Positions 43,217-51,718 of a DNA stretch of 64,000 nt are shown here, one piece after another. This DNA is from Actinacidiphila guanduensis (GTDB taxonomy: Bacteria; Actinomycetota; Actinomycetes; Streptomycetales; Streptomycetaceae), in contig NZ_FNIE01000020.1 of the NCBI RefSeq assembly GCF_900103985.1, positions 43,590 through 107,589 on the forward strand, written 5' to 3'. Below the pieces are notes generated by a model, which did no database searches, was not told where the DNA came from, and was given only the letters and a program-made list of their open reading frames with translations. Numbering within the stretch: the first letter of the stretch is position 1; every line of letters starts with the position of its first letter. The position numbers and the translations under genes are program-made.

Positions 43217-44842
43217 GTGAAGCGCATGGGCCTGAGCGTGCACCAGGACCACTCGGGCGGCGGGGACTTCCCCGGTCCGGCCCGGCGGCTGGAGCGACGG
43301 GGCGCGCTGCGGGCGGGCGGGGCGGTGCTGGCCGCCACGTGGCTGGCCGGCTGCACCGGGGACGGGTCGGGCGACGACGCGAAGGGCGGGGCCGCCGCCC
43401 CGAGCGCGGCGCCCTCCACCACGGCCCGCGCCACCGCCTCCCGTACCACGGCGCCGCCCGCCAAGCCGGACTGGACGGCCTTCGCCCGCTCGCTCGACGG
43501 CACGCTGGTGCGCCCGCAGGACCGGTCGTTCGACCTCGACAGCCGCCTCTACAACACCCGTTTCGACTCCCTGCGGCCGACCGCCGTGGCGTACGTCGCC
43601 GGCGCCGACGACGTCCGCGCCTGCCTGGACTTCGCCCGCCGCACCGCGACCCCGCTCGCCATCCGCAGCGGCGGCCACTCGTACGCCGGCTGGTCCAGCG
43701 GCGACGGGCGGCTGATCATCGACGTCTCCCGGCTGAACTCGATCCGCCTGGATGGCACCACGGCGGTGATCGGGGCCGGCGCCAAACTGATCGACGTCTA
43801 CAGCACGCTGGGCCGGCAGGGCCGCACCGTCCCCGGCGGTTCGTGCCCCTCGGTCGGCATCTCCGGTCTCACGCTCGGCGGCGGACACGGCGTGATGAGC
43901 CGCTCCATGGGTCTGACCTGCGACAACCTCACCGGTGCCACGCTGATCACGGCGGACGGCCGCAGCCACGAGGTGTCCGCCGACGCCGAGCCGGACATCT
44001 TCTGGGCGCTGCGGGGCGCGGGCAACGGGCAGTTCGGCGTCGTCACCTCGCTCACCTTCGCCACGCACCCGGTGCCGGAGGTCGTCACCGGGTACCTGAC
44101 CTGGCCGTGGAGCCGGGCCGCCGCTGTGGTGCGGGCCTGGCAGAGCTGGGGTCCCGACCAGCCCGACCACATCTGGTCCTCGCTCCACCTCGACTGCGAC
44201 GCGGGCGGCTCCCCGGCGGTCTCGGTGGCGGCGCTCTCCTCCGGCAGCCGAGCCGATCTCGCGGCGGCGTGCGACCGGTTGGCGGACTCGGCGGGCGCGC
44301 CGGCGTCATCGGTGTCGCTGCACCCGCACGCGTACGTGGACGCGATGTTCGCCTACGCGGGGTGCAGCGGGCTGTCGGCCGCGCAGTGCCACCTGCCGCC
44401 GGCGGGCGGGCTCGGCCGCGAGACGTACACCGCGCGCTCGGATTTCTACGACGCGAACCTGCCGGCCGGCGGTATCGAGACGCTTCTCGCCCAGATGCAG
44501 CGGCTGCCCTCGCGGTCGGGGAGCGGGGCGGGCAGCATCGCGCTCACCGCGCTGGGCGGAGCCGTCAACCGCGTGGCGCCCACGGCGACCGCATTCCCGC
44601 ACCGCCGCTCGCGCTTCCTGGCCCAGTACCTCGCCTCCGACGGCCTGTCCACCACGTCCTGGCTCTCCACCACGTACGCCGCCCTGCGCCGCTACGCCTC
44701 GGGCGGGGCCTACCAGAACTACACCGACCCCGCCCTCACCACTTGGCGCACCGCCTACTACGGCCCCAACGCCCCCCGCCTGACCGCCCTCAAACACACC
44801 CTGGACCCCACCCGCCTCTTCGCTTTCCCCCAGGCGCTGTGA
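43217..44842 (+). CDS. Exported FAD-linked oxidase of the berberine-bridge/BBE family, probably a lipoprotein
   Basis: The 541-residue protein begins with a Tat-like lipoprotein signal (RRGALRAGG...TWLAGC). The FAD_binding_4 domain has both positions used for bicovalent flavin: His154 in RSGGHSYAG and Cys210 in GGSCPSVGISGLTLGGG. The BBE C-terminal motif is YQNYTDPALTTW followed by YYGPNAPRL. Such enzymes oxidise sugars or alcohols and release H2O2. Substrate unknown. The start is uncertain (GTG 43211, GTG 43217 or ATG 43226); none has a strong SD. Confidence 0.85.
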   Translation: MKRMGLSVHQDHSGGGDFPGPARRLERRGALRAGGAVLAATWLAGCTGDGSGDDAKGGAAAPSAAPSTTARATASRTTAPPAKPDWTAFARSLDGTLVRPQDRSFDLDSRLYNTRFDSLRPTAVAYVAGADDVRACLDFARRTATPLAIRSGGHSYAGWSSGDGRLIIDVSRLNSIRLDGTTAVIGAGAKLIDVYSTLGRQGRTVPGGSCPSVGISGLTLGGGHGVMSRSMGLTCDNLTGATLITADGRSHEVSADAEPDIFWALRGAGNGQFGVVTSLTFATHPVPEVVTGYLTWPWSRAAAVVRAWQSWGPDQPDHIWSSLHLDCDAGGSPAVSVAALSSGSRADLAAACDRLADSAGAPASSVSLHPHAYVDAMFAYAGCSGLSAAQCHLPPAGGLGRETYTARSDFYDANLPAGGIETLLAQMQRLPSRSGSGAGSIALTALGGAVNRVAPTATAFPHRRSRFLAQYLASDGLSTTSWLSTTYAALRRYASGGAYQNYTDPALTTWRTAYYGPNAPRLTALKHTLDPTRLFAFPQAL

Positions 44843-44884
44843 GGCAGCTGTTGGCTTCAGCACTCCGCCGAACCGCCGCGGCCG

Positions 44885-45925
44885 TCACCGGTTGACGGAC
44901 TGGATGTCCTGGACCGTGACGTCCTGGTTGAACTCGAAGGTGCCGCCCGGCAGATCACCACCGGTGCCGCCACTGCCGGTCCAGGTGACCTTCCAGCGGA
45001 TGGTGGCCGAGAGCGGGAAGGTGCCGCTCCCCGATGAGCGACGGTAGGTCAGACCACACGGCGGCACGTCGTTGCCGTCCGCACGCGTGTAAGGCCGACC
45101 GACCGATCCGTCCGGGTTCAACGGGCAGTCACCAGAGGCCGGGTAGACGTCGGCATCGGGGGTGCCGGGTTCCAGATGCAGGCCGACCGGTTCGGCAGTC
45201 GTCCGGGCCCAGATACCCAGGGAGGCGAGCCGGGCAGTGACGGAGACCGGGTGAATGTCGCTCTTGGTCAGCCACGCCCACGTGTTGAGGTTCACGGTCT
45301 GCGTGTGCTGTGCGTCAGGGGAGAGTTCGACGACCTTGTCGGGGACGCGTAGGCGGTCGTAGGCGGATTCGGCGAGGATCTCGGGCGTGACGGTCGGCCC
45401 GGGGCCGGGCGGCGGGGTCCTGCCGTTGAGCACCCAGTCGTCGTACTCCTTGAAGCAACTGGTCGACGCCGGATCGGCCAGCCGATTGGGATTCACCTGG
45501 CCGTTCCACCACATGCCCTTGCCGCTCTCGGCGATCTCGAAGTCCTTGTGCGGGTGGCCGTTGACGTAGTAGTCCCGTTGTTTCTGGTCCCAGACGTACC
45601 CGGTGGACTCCTCGGCCCAGACCCCCTCGCGCTCGGTCTTCAACTCCTGCGGGTCGGCAACGGGTGCCATCCAACAAGGCGGTGGAGTCCACTGCGTGGT
45701 AGCCGCGAGTGGATGGCCCTGCGGCACCGCAGCCGGGCTGTAGGTCACCTCGTACGCATGGGCGTGCGCGTCGATGCTGGTGCCGCCGTCGTCGGTTCCG
45801 CCACCGACGTTTCCGCCACCTACGTTTCCGCCACCGCCCTTACCGCCCGCGTACGCGTCGGTCGCGCTGAGGGAGACAGCCATGGCCAGCACCAGGACCA
45901 CCAGGGACCCCTTGCGGAACCTCAC
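44885..45925 (-). CDS. Secreted hypothetical protein with Gly-rich repeat near N-terminus
   Basis: The 346-residue protein has a signal peptide (SLVVLVLAMAVSLSATDAYA) followed by GGKGGGGNVGGGNVGGGTDD, and then a mature domain with four to five cysteines and many Trp/Tyr. I do not recognise it. The GTG at 45925 overlaps the upstream lipoprotein's stop by 4 nt and has AAGGA 9 nt upstream, so I prefer it to the ATG three codons earlier. Codon use has more non-GC third positions than neighbouring genes, a sign of an accessory or more recently acquired pair. Confidence 0.72.
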   Translation of the reverse strand: MRFRKGSLVVLVLAMAVSLSATDAYAGGKGGGGNVGGGNVGGGTDDGGTSIDAHAHAYEVTYSPAAVPQGHPLAATTQWTPPPCWMAPVADPQELKTEREGVWAEESTGYVWDQKQRDYYVNGHPHKDFEIAESGKGMWWNGQVNPNRLADPASTSCFKEYDDWVLNGRTPPPGPGPTVTPEILAESAYDRLRVPDKVVELSPDAQHTQTVNLNTWAWLTKSDIHPVSVTARLASLGIWARTTAEPVGLHLEPGTPDADVYPASGDCPLNPDGSVGRPYTRADGNDVPPCGLTYRRSSGSGTFPLSATIRWKVTWTGSGGTGGDLPGGTFEFNQDVTVQDIQSVNR

Positions 45926-46578
45926 GGCTGGCATTCCTTCGCGCCGCGCTGGGACACGACGTAGTCGGTCTGCCAGACGCCTTGCTTGTCCTTGGCCAGC
46001 CGAGTGTTGTAGAGCACGTAACTGTCGGCTGTCGTCGGTGTGTTGTCGACCTTCCCGTTGCTGTGCTTGATGAACGCCTTGCTCTCATCGCTGCAGTAGA
46101 CCACCGAGGCCTCACCGGACTTGAGGAAGGTCACCTTGCGCTGGAAGAAGCGCGTCGTGCCGATCCAGGTGTCCTTCTTGCCGAGGTAGCCGTCAACGAA
46201 GCTGACAGCGGACTCATACCCCTGGCCAGTGCTGTAGAAGGCGATATGGGAGGTGTCCGACGACCGCTTGAGGATCGCCTCGTCCATCGAGTTGACCCAC
46301 TGCTGATTGTCGGCGAGAACCGCATCCTTCTTCGGGTCGCCGGTCTGCTGGTCCTCGAAGACATTCTGCGCACCGTGCGGCAGCGCGATCACCGGGCGCC
46401 GTGCCGCGCTCGAAGCCGGCGGCGCCGAGGTCGTGGTGGCGGCCGTGGGGGTGGCGGGGGAGGTGGTGATCTTGTCGGAGTTCGTCGAGGAGTTGCTGCT
46501 GCAGGCGGTCAGGAGGAGGGCCGCGGTCAGGGCGGTCGTGGCGACGGCGGCGGCCGTCGGGAGGGTGGTGCGGGACAC
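45922..46578 (-). CDS. Lipoprotein of unknown function
   Basis: The 218-residue protein has a lipobox (LLLTACSS), a Ser/Thr/Pro linker and a C-terminal domain with alternating helices and strands. That domain ends with a pattern (TTRFFQRKVTFLKSGEASVV, then WQTDYVVSQRG) that could be NTF2-like. GTG 46578 has GGGGG 9 nt upstream; TTG 46587 is the alternative. It is coupled to the secreted protein downstream by GTGA. The two probably act together outside the membrane. Codon bias is weaker than in neighbours. Confidence 0.72.
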   Translation of the reverse strand: MSRTTLPTAAAVATTALTAALLLTACSSNSSTNSDKITTSPATPTAATTTSAPPASSAARRPVIALPHGAQNVFEDQQTGDPKKDAVLADNQQWVNSMDEAILKRSSDTSHIAFYSTGQGYESAVSFVDGYLGKKDTWIGTTRFFQRKVTFLKSGEASVVYCSDESKAFIKHSNGKVDNTPTTADSYVLYNTRLAKDKQGVWQTDYVVSQRGAKECQP

Positions 46579-46695
46579 GTAGGACAACCCCCGTAGAAGA
46601 CATGGGCATCGGGCACAGCGCGGACCGACGCTACCTTCGGGTAGCGCGGCACAGGAAGCACGGGCTGCTTACTGTGACACATCCGTCACAGCTCG

Positions 46696-47391
46696 TCAGG
46701 CCGCGAGATCCTTGTCGGTCGCGCTGTGCCGCATCCGCCGCGGCGGGTCCAAGTCGCCCTGGGGGGCGGCCGGTCGGGGAGCGCGGATCAGCGGCCCCAG
46801 CCGGGTAGGAGCCAGCGCGCGGGCCGGCGCGGTGAGGAGCGCGACCGCGGGCGGCGCGAGCAGCAGCACCGTCGCCGTCCCCAGCGCGTAGCCGCCGATC
46901 ACGTCCGTCGGGTAGTCCGCGCCGACGTAGACCTGGCAGAAGCCCTCGGCCAGGGCGACGAGCAGCGCCGCGATCCCGTACCGGCGGCTCACCATGAACA
47001 GGGCGACCGCGACCGCCGCCGTCACCGCGGCCTGGCCGCTGACGAAGGAGTACCGGCTGCCGCCGTGCACCAGCACCTCCAGCCCGTCGTGCTCGACATA
47101 CGGCCGGGGCCGCTGCACCAGCGCGCGGACCGGGATGTCGAGCAGCAGGGCGAGGCCGGCGGCCAGCGGCGCCCACAGCACGCCGGCGACGGCGGCGGGC
47201 GCGTCGGCGGAGCGGCGGGCCACCCGCCACCAACACGCCAGCGCCAGCAGCCCCGTCAGGACCACCAGCCCGTACCCCCCGGCCGCCTCCACCACGCGGT
47301 CGACCCCATGGGGGGCGTGCCGGGCGAGGCCGTTGATACCGCGGAGCATGCTGATGTCGGGGTGGACGCTACTGCTCGCGACCTTGGCCAT
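46696..47391 (-). CDS. PAP2-superfamily membrane protein, catalytic motifs altered
   Basis: The 231-residue protein has about six membrane helices and the PAP2 arrangement: motif 1 VRALVQRPRPY, motif 2 SFVSGQAA, motif 3 CQVYVGADYPTDV. In active lipid phosphatases motif 2 is PSGH and motif 3 has HxxxD; here the first histidine is Gln and the motif 3 histidine is Asp. Motif 1 also has Arg in place of Lys. Catalysis by the usual phospho-histidine route is therefore doubtful. ATG 47391 has AAGGGG upstream; ATG 47415 is an in-frame alternative. A phosphatidyl- or undecaprenyl-phosphate ligand is possible. Confidence 0.8.
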   Translation of the reverse strand: MAKVASSSVHPDISMLRGINGLARHAPHGVDRVVEAAGGYGLVVLTGLLALACWWRVARRSADAPAAVAGVLWAPLAAGLALLLDIPVRALVQRPRPYVEHDGLEVLVHGGSRYSFVSGQAAVTAAVAVALFMVSRRYGIAALLVALAEGFCQVYVGADYPTDVIGGYALGTATVLLLAPPAVALLTAPARALAPTRLGPLIRAPRPAAPQGDLDPPRRMRHSATDKDLAA

Positions 47392-47681
47392 GGTGGCGTA
47401 CCCCTTGTCCCGCATGTGTCGCGTGTTCGCAGGTGGCTCCTGCGCAACCTCCGTCGCATGCGTCTCGCTTCATTCTCCCCGTACAACGGCCCGCACGGTA
47501 CGTGGCGTTCCGGTATTCGCCGGATGATCACCAGGCTGTTATGCAAGGGTGACCAGGAGGAACGGCCCGGGGGCCGCAAGGGCCCGACGCTTGGGCCAGA
47601 ACATCACCCTGCGCAGCAGGAACACCCGCACCGGGCGGAATGACGGCAACTCAACCTGTTCCCGGACGGAATGAGGGCCCC

Positions 47682-48689
47682 TCAGGCCCCCGCCTGCGTC
47701 GGCAGCGCCTGCGCCCCGTCGTCGGTGACCCGCGTCGCCCCGATGTAGTCCGCGCTGTCGATCCGGTCGAAGCGGATGACCGCCCCGGTGTGCGGCGCGT
47801 CGATCATGTAGCCGCCGCCGACGTAGATCCCGACGTGGTGGATGGAGCGCGGGTCGTTCAGGTCGTAGGCGAAGAACACCAGGTCGCCGGGGAGGAGTTC
47901 GGCGCGGGAGGGGTGCGGGCCGGCGTTCCACTGGTCGTTGGCCACCCGGGGCAGCGTGATCCCGACCGAGCGGTACGCGGCCTGCGTCAGGCCCGAGCAG
48001 TCGAACCGCCCGCCCTGCGCGGCCGTCCCCTCACCGCCCCACAGGTACTTCGTGCCGAGCTTGGACTGCGCGTAGTTGATCGCCCCCGCCGCCTGCTCGG
48101 AGGGCGCGAGGCGCGAGACGGGCGCCGCGAAGCTCTCCGCCAGGGTGCGGATGGACTTCACGTAGTGCTGCGTCTCGGCGTACGGCGGGATGCCGCCGGC
48201 CTGGATCACCGCGTAGGCACCGGCGTTGTAGGAGGCGAGCATGTTGTCGGTGGTGTCGCCGGGCACGTCCTTGACGTAGTCGGCCAGCTCGCAGTCGTAC
48301 GTGGCCGCCGAGGGGATCGCGTCCTGCGGGTCCCAGACGTCGGCCTTGCCGTCGCCGTTCCCGTCGATGCCGTGGGTGGCCCAGGTGGAGGGGATGAACT
48401 GCGCGATGCCCTGTGCCTCGGCCGGGCTCTGGGCGTGCGCGTTCCAGCCGCTCTCCTGGTACAGCTGCGCCGCGAGTACCGCCGGGTTGAGGGCCGCGCA
48501 CAGGTCGCCCCACTTGAGCACCAGGGCCGCGTACTCCTCCGGCACGGCGCCCTTGGCCAGCGTCACCTCGCGGCCACTGCCGCCGGCGAGCCCGGCGGCC
48601 GCCGAGAAGGTGCCGACCACCAGCAGCGCGATGAACGAGAAGCACAGGCCGACGGTGATGCTGACGACGAGCCAGACCCGGCGTCCCAC
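47682..48689 (-). CDS. Bifunctional cell-wall hydrolase: lytic transglycosylase plus NlpC/P60 domain (VirB1/CwlT-like)
   Basis: The 335-residue protein has an N-terminal membrane anchor (SITVGLCFSFIALLVVG). A transglycosylase domain follows, with catalytic Glu79 in AQLYQESGW and IAQFIPSTWATHGID. The C-terminal NlpC/P60 peptidase has Cys231 in RFDCSGLTQAAY and His in HHVGIYVGGGY. This pairing of a glycan-strand cutter with a stem-peptide cutter is typical of the hydrolases of Gram-positive type IV secretion systems such as CwlT. It is divergent from the T4SS-like operon next door and probably opens the wall for it. GTG 48689 has GGAGGG. Confidence 0.9.
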   Translation of the reverse strand: MGRRVWLVVSITVGLCFSFIALLVVGTFSAAAGLAGGSGREVTLAKGAVPEEYAALVLKWGDLCAALNPAVLAAQLYQESGWNAHAQSPAEAQGIAQFIPSTWATHGIDGNGDGKADVWDPQDAIPSAATYDCELADYVKDVPGDTTDNMLASYNAGAYAVIQAGGIPPYAETQHYVKSIRTLAESFAAPVSRLAPSEQAAGAINYAQSKLGTKYLWGGEGTAAQGGRFDCSGLTQAAYRSVGITLPRVANDQWNAGPHPSRAELLPGDLVFFAYDLNDPRSIHHVGIYVGGGYMIDAPHTGAVIRFDRIDSADYIGATRVTDDGAQALPTQAGA

Positions 48690-48965
48690 GGCCCCACCCT
48701 CCGCTCGGCGCGGGTTCCGTACGGTCCGTACGTTCCCGTCCTTATCGTTGCCCTACGGTGATGCTCGTGATACACAGAGTAGTCGACTGCGTCTCTCGAA
48801 CACCGGTCCGTGTCACAGTCTGACTGCTGCGGCCCGGATCACACGGACGATCCGCCGAGAAAGTCGCCCAGTCGACATCCAACAGCGGAATCCTCCGTCA
48901 AGATAGATGATGGCCCCTTGCGCCCCGGCGAGGGAGCCAACTGATCGAGCGGGGTGGTGAGTTAC

Positions 48966-49274
48966 ATGTTTCTGGCAGCGGCGAAGGGCGACATCAACAC
49001 CATCATCGGTGGCATCGCCCCGGACTGGGGGCCCTTCGGGTCCCTGGGCAACGAAGCACGTGTGATGGTCGAGGTGGTCATGGCCGTGGCGATCCTGCTG
49101 TGCCTGGCCATCGCGATCTGGGGCGCGGCCAAGCAGCGCATCGGCGCGACCGCGCTGCGCGACACCTTCAGCGCGGAGCAGGGCAAGGGCCTGATCATCG
49201 CCGGGCTGACCGGCGTGTTCATCATCGGCTCCCTGGGCACGCTCTTCACCATCGTGTACGGGATGGCCATCTGA
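48966..49274 (+). CDS. Small two-helix membrane protein, VirB2/TrbC pilin-like (CmdF-like)
   Basis: The 102-residue protein has a short N-region and two membrane helices (VMVEVVMAVAILLCLAIAIW and GLIIAGLTGVFIIGSLGTLF). They are separated by a polar loop with AAKQRIGATALRDTF, the layout of VirB2/TrbC pilins. There is no long signal peptide. It is first in the T4SS-like operon and is followed by two hairpins that could raise its expression. It corresponds by position to S. coelicolor CmdF/SCO4131 as I remember it. ATG 48966 is preferred; GTG 48954 or 48957 would add a few residues. The pilin role is inference. Confidence 0.72.
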   Translation: MFLAAAKGDINTIIGGIAPDWGPFGSLGNEARVMVEVVMAVAILLCLAIAIWGAAKQRIGATALRDTFSAEQGKGLIIAGLTGVFIIGSLGTLFTIVYGMAI

Positions 49275-49333
49275 GCCCTGACCGCCCTCACGTCCCGTCA
49301 GGGCCCGCCCGGGGGCGGCACCGTGGCCGCCCC
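49275..49333 (+). terminator. Two tandem hairpins after the pilin-like gene
   Basis: GCCCTGAC/GTCAGGGC (49275-49282 and 49297-49304) is followed by GGGGCGGC/GCCGCCCC (49312-49319 and 49326-49333, 6-nt loop). They start directly after the stop and precede a 200-nt gap to the next operon gene. Neither has a T-run. They probably attenuate read-through and boost the upstream mRNA. Confidence 0.6.
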
Positions 49334-49533
49334 GGCCGGCGCGCCCGTACCCCGGCGGCGTTCCGGAGCCCGTCCCCGGCCCCGAACCGCCCCTGAGCAT
49401 CCGAGTACCCGATGAGCCGTTCCGACCGTCCCGACCGAGGCTGCGTGCTGATGCCCACTCGATCAAGCAGCGGTGTCGCCCGCGACACACGCCGATGCGG
49501 CCTGCCCGCCGCGCGCCGGGGGGCGACCGCGCG

Positions 49534-50373
49534 ATGAGCTTCGGTCAGGACCCGGACGGACCGCCGACCCGGACCCGGATGCCCGAGGGCCACCTCGGCC
49601 CGGGCACCGCCGGGCGCCGGCCCCAGCCCCGGCGCGCCCTGGTGACGGTGGTGAGCGTCGTGGTCGTGCTGATCGCCGCGCTCGCCTTCGCCACCCGCGG
49701 CGGCGGCAGCTCCTCCTCCAGCGACGACGCGGGCGGCGCCACCGACAGCGGCACGCACGTCTCGGCGGGGCACAGCACCGCCACCGCCCCCTCGGGCACG
49801 GCACCGGTCACCACGAAGGCCGACGGCATCCCCTCCGGCTTCCCGCACACCGCCCAGGGCGCCCAGTCCGCGGCGGCGAACTACGCGGTGGCGCTCGGCG
49901 GCACCGACATGTTCGACACCGCCGCGCGGCACCGGATCGTGGCCGACCTCTACACCCCGCAGGCCACCGCGACGCTCCAGGGCCAGCTCGACCAGGCGTA
50001 CTCCAGCAGCGCGATCCGCGCGCTGGGCCTGGACGCCGACGGGACCGCGCCGCAGGGCCTGACGTTCGTCTCGCGCACGGTGCCGGTGGGCACGAAGGTC
50101 ACCGCGCAGTCGGCGGACGCGGCCACCGTGGAGGTGTGGTGCACCGCGCTGTCCGGGCTCGCCGGGCAGGGCTCCACCAAGCCCGTGACGACGTCGTGGT
50201 TCACCATCACCGAGAAGCTGGTGTGGACCGCGGCGGGCGGCGGCGACTGGAAGATCGGCGCCTCCAGCCAGAAGGAGGGCCCCGCTCCGGTGAGCGGGGA
50301 CCAGCAGGTCGCCACGGCAGACCAGATCGCGGGTGCCGTACAGCAGTACGGAGGGTTCACCTATGCCAGGTAG
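49534..50373 (+). CDS. VirB8/TcpC-like bitopic membrane protein (CmdE-like)
   Basis: The 279-residue protein has a Pro-rich cytoplasmic N-region, one membrane helix (LVTVVSVVVVLIAALAFAT), a Ser/Thr linker and an exported domain with an N-terminal helix (SAAANYAVALGG). Strands VEVWCTALSG and WFTITEKLVW end it, an NTF2-like pattern seen in VirB8 and TcpC assembly factors. Such proteins form the core of T4SS channels in Gram-positive bacteria. The stop overlaps the next gene by 11 nt. GGGGG lies 10 nt before ATG 49534. Homology by eye only. Confidence 0.72.
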   Translation: MSFGQDPDGPPTRTRMPEGHLGPGTAGRRPQPRRALVTVVSVVVVLIAALAFATRGGGSSSSSDDAGGATDSGTHVSAGHSTATAPSGTAPVTTKADGIPSGFPHTAQGAQSAAANYAVALGGTDMFDTAARHRIVADLYTPQATATLQGQLDQAYSSSAIRALGLDADGTAPQGLTFVSRTVPVGTKVTAQSADAATVEVWCTALSGLAGQGSTKPVTTSWFTITEKLVWTAAGGGDWKIGASSQKEGPAPVSGDQQVATADQIAGAVQQYGGFTYAR

Positions 50374-51718
50374 CAGCGCCCGCGTCCGCCGGGCGGTCGG
50401 CCTGCCCGCGCTCGTCCTCGCCGCGCAGGCGGCGCTCTGGTCGCTGGCGGCCCGGGCCGCGGCCGCCCCGACACCGACACCCACCGGGACCGTGCCGGGG
50501 GCCACGCCCTCCGACGACCCGTGCCGCCTGCTGTCGGGCCCCACCAAGCAGTACTGCTCCAGCGGCACCACTCCCGTGGCGCCCAAGGGCGGCTCCGACC
50601 CGACGAGTTCGCTCGACCCCCTCACCTCGCTCGGCAAGGGCTGCGCCGAAGCCGCCTCCTGGACCATCGACAAGCTCTCCACCGCCGTCACCAAGACCTC
50701 CGAGGTCGACTTCACCAACACCGCCTTCCTGCGCCAGTACGCCGTGGTGTTCGCCGCCTCGACAATCCTGACGCTGATCCTGTGGCTGCTGGCGGTCGCC
50801 AAGCGGGCGGTGCGCGGGGTGCCGATGACCGAGGCGCTCACCGAGGCGGTCGGCTTCCTGTGGCTGACCGTGCTCGCCTCGGCCTTCACGCCGCTGGTGC
50901 TCTACACCGTGGTGTCGGCCACCGACGCCGTCACCGACGTGATCTCCTCGGGCACCAAGTCCAACACCGACGTCTTCTTCGGCTCCTTCTCCAGCGCCCT
51001 GCAGAAGGGCACCGACATCGGCGGCGGCCCGATCATGCTCATCGTGGTCTCGCTGGTCTCGGTGCTGGCCGCCGGCGTGCTCTGGCTGGAGCTGGTGATC
51101 CGCGCCGCCCTGCTCTACGTGGGCGCCCTGCTCGGCACCGCGGTGTACGCGGGCCTGGTGGACAAGAACATGTGGCACCACGTCAGGCGCTGGGCCGGCA
51201 TCATGATCGCGGTGATCCTGGTGAAGCCGGTGATCGTGGTGGTGCTGGGCCTGGCCGGCGCGCTGTCGTCGACGAAGGACGGCCCCGACGCCTTCTCCGC
51301 CGTCGTCTCGGGCCTGGCGATCATCCTGCTGGCCATCTTCGCCAGCTTCATGATCTACCGCTTCGTGCCCGGCTTCGGCGACGACGTGGTCTCGCTGCGG
51401 GCCGGCCGCAAGGCCGGCGGCCAGAGCCAGGCCGCCGCGGTGATCTCCTCGCCGGCCGCGCTGGTCCGCCAGGGCATCACCACCCACAGCGCCCGGGGTG
51501 CGGAGCAGCCGCAGGGCGGCGGCCAGCCGGCGAACCCGGTCTCCGGCGGCATCGCCGCCCACAGCGCCCGCGGCGGCGGCTCCGGCGGCGCGGACGGCCC
51601 GGCCGCCCCACGCTCCGGCAGCGGTCCGCTCGGCGGCTCCCCGTACCGGTCGGGCCCCGGCCGCGGACCGGGTACGGGAACGAACAACGGCTCTTCGCAG
51701 GGAGGTGAGCGCCGGTGA
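50363..51718 (+). CDS. VirB6/TrbL-like polytopic membrane protein (CmdD-like)
   Basis: The 451-residue protein has a signal-like N-terminus (LPALVLAAQAALWSLAARAA) and an extracellular segment with two cysteines (DPCRLLSGPTKQYCSS). Five to six membrane helices lie between about 125 and 340, and the C-terminal tail of about 110 residues is Gly/Ser/Ala/Pro-rich with a duplicated THSARG/AHSARG motif. Topology and position match VirB6/TrbL channel subunits. ATG 50363 has GGAGGG 8 nt upstream and lies inside the preceding gene; its stop overlaps the next start (GTGA). Confidence 0.75.
   Translation: MPGSSARVRRAVGLPALVLAAQAALWSLAARAAAAPTPTPTGTVPGATPSDDPCRLLSGPTKQYCSSGTTPVAPKGGSDPTSSLDPLTSLGKGCAEAASWTIDKLSTAVTKTSEVDFTNTAFLRQYAVVFAASTILTLILWLLAVAKRAVRGVPMTEALTEAVGFLWLTVLASAFTPLVLYTVVSATDAVTDVISSGTKSNTDVFFGSFSSALQKGTDIGGGPIMLIVVSLVSVLAAGVLWLELVIRAALLYVGALLGTAVYAGLVDKNMWHHVRRWAGIMIAVILVKPVIVVVLGLAGALSSTKDGPDAFSAVVSGLAIILLAIFASFMIYRFVPGFGDDVVSLRAGRKAGGQSQAAAVISSPAALVRQGITTHSARGAEQPQGGGQPANPVSGGIAAHSARGGGSGGADGPAAPRSGSGPLGGSPYRSGPGRGPGTGTNNGSSQGGERR

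Noticed and set aside
43217..44842. The FAD oxidase as part of an antibiotic biosynthesis cluster
   Set aside because: BBE-type oxidases are common in such clusters, but no synthase, tailoring or resistance genes surround it.
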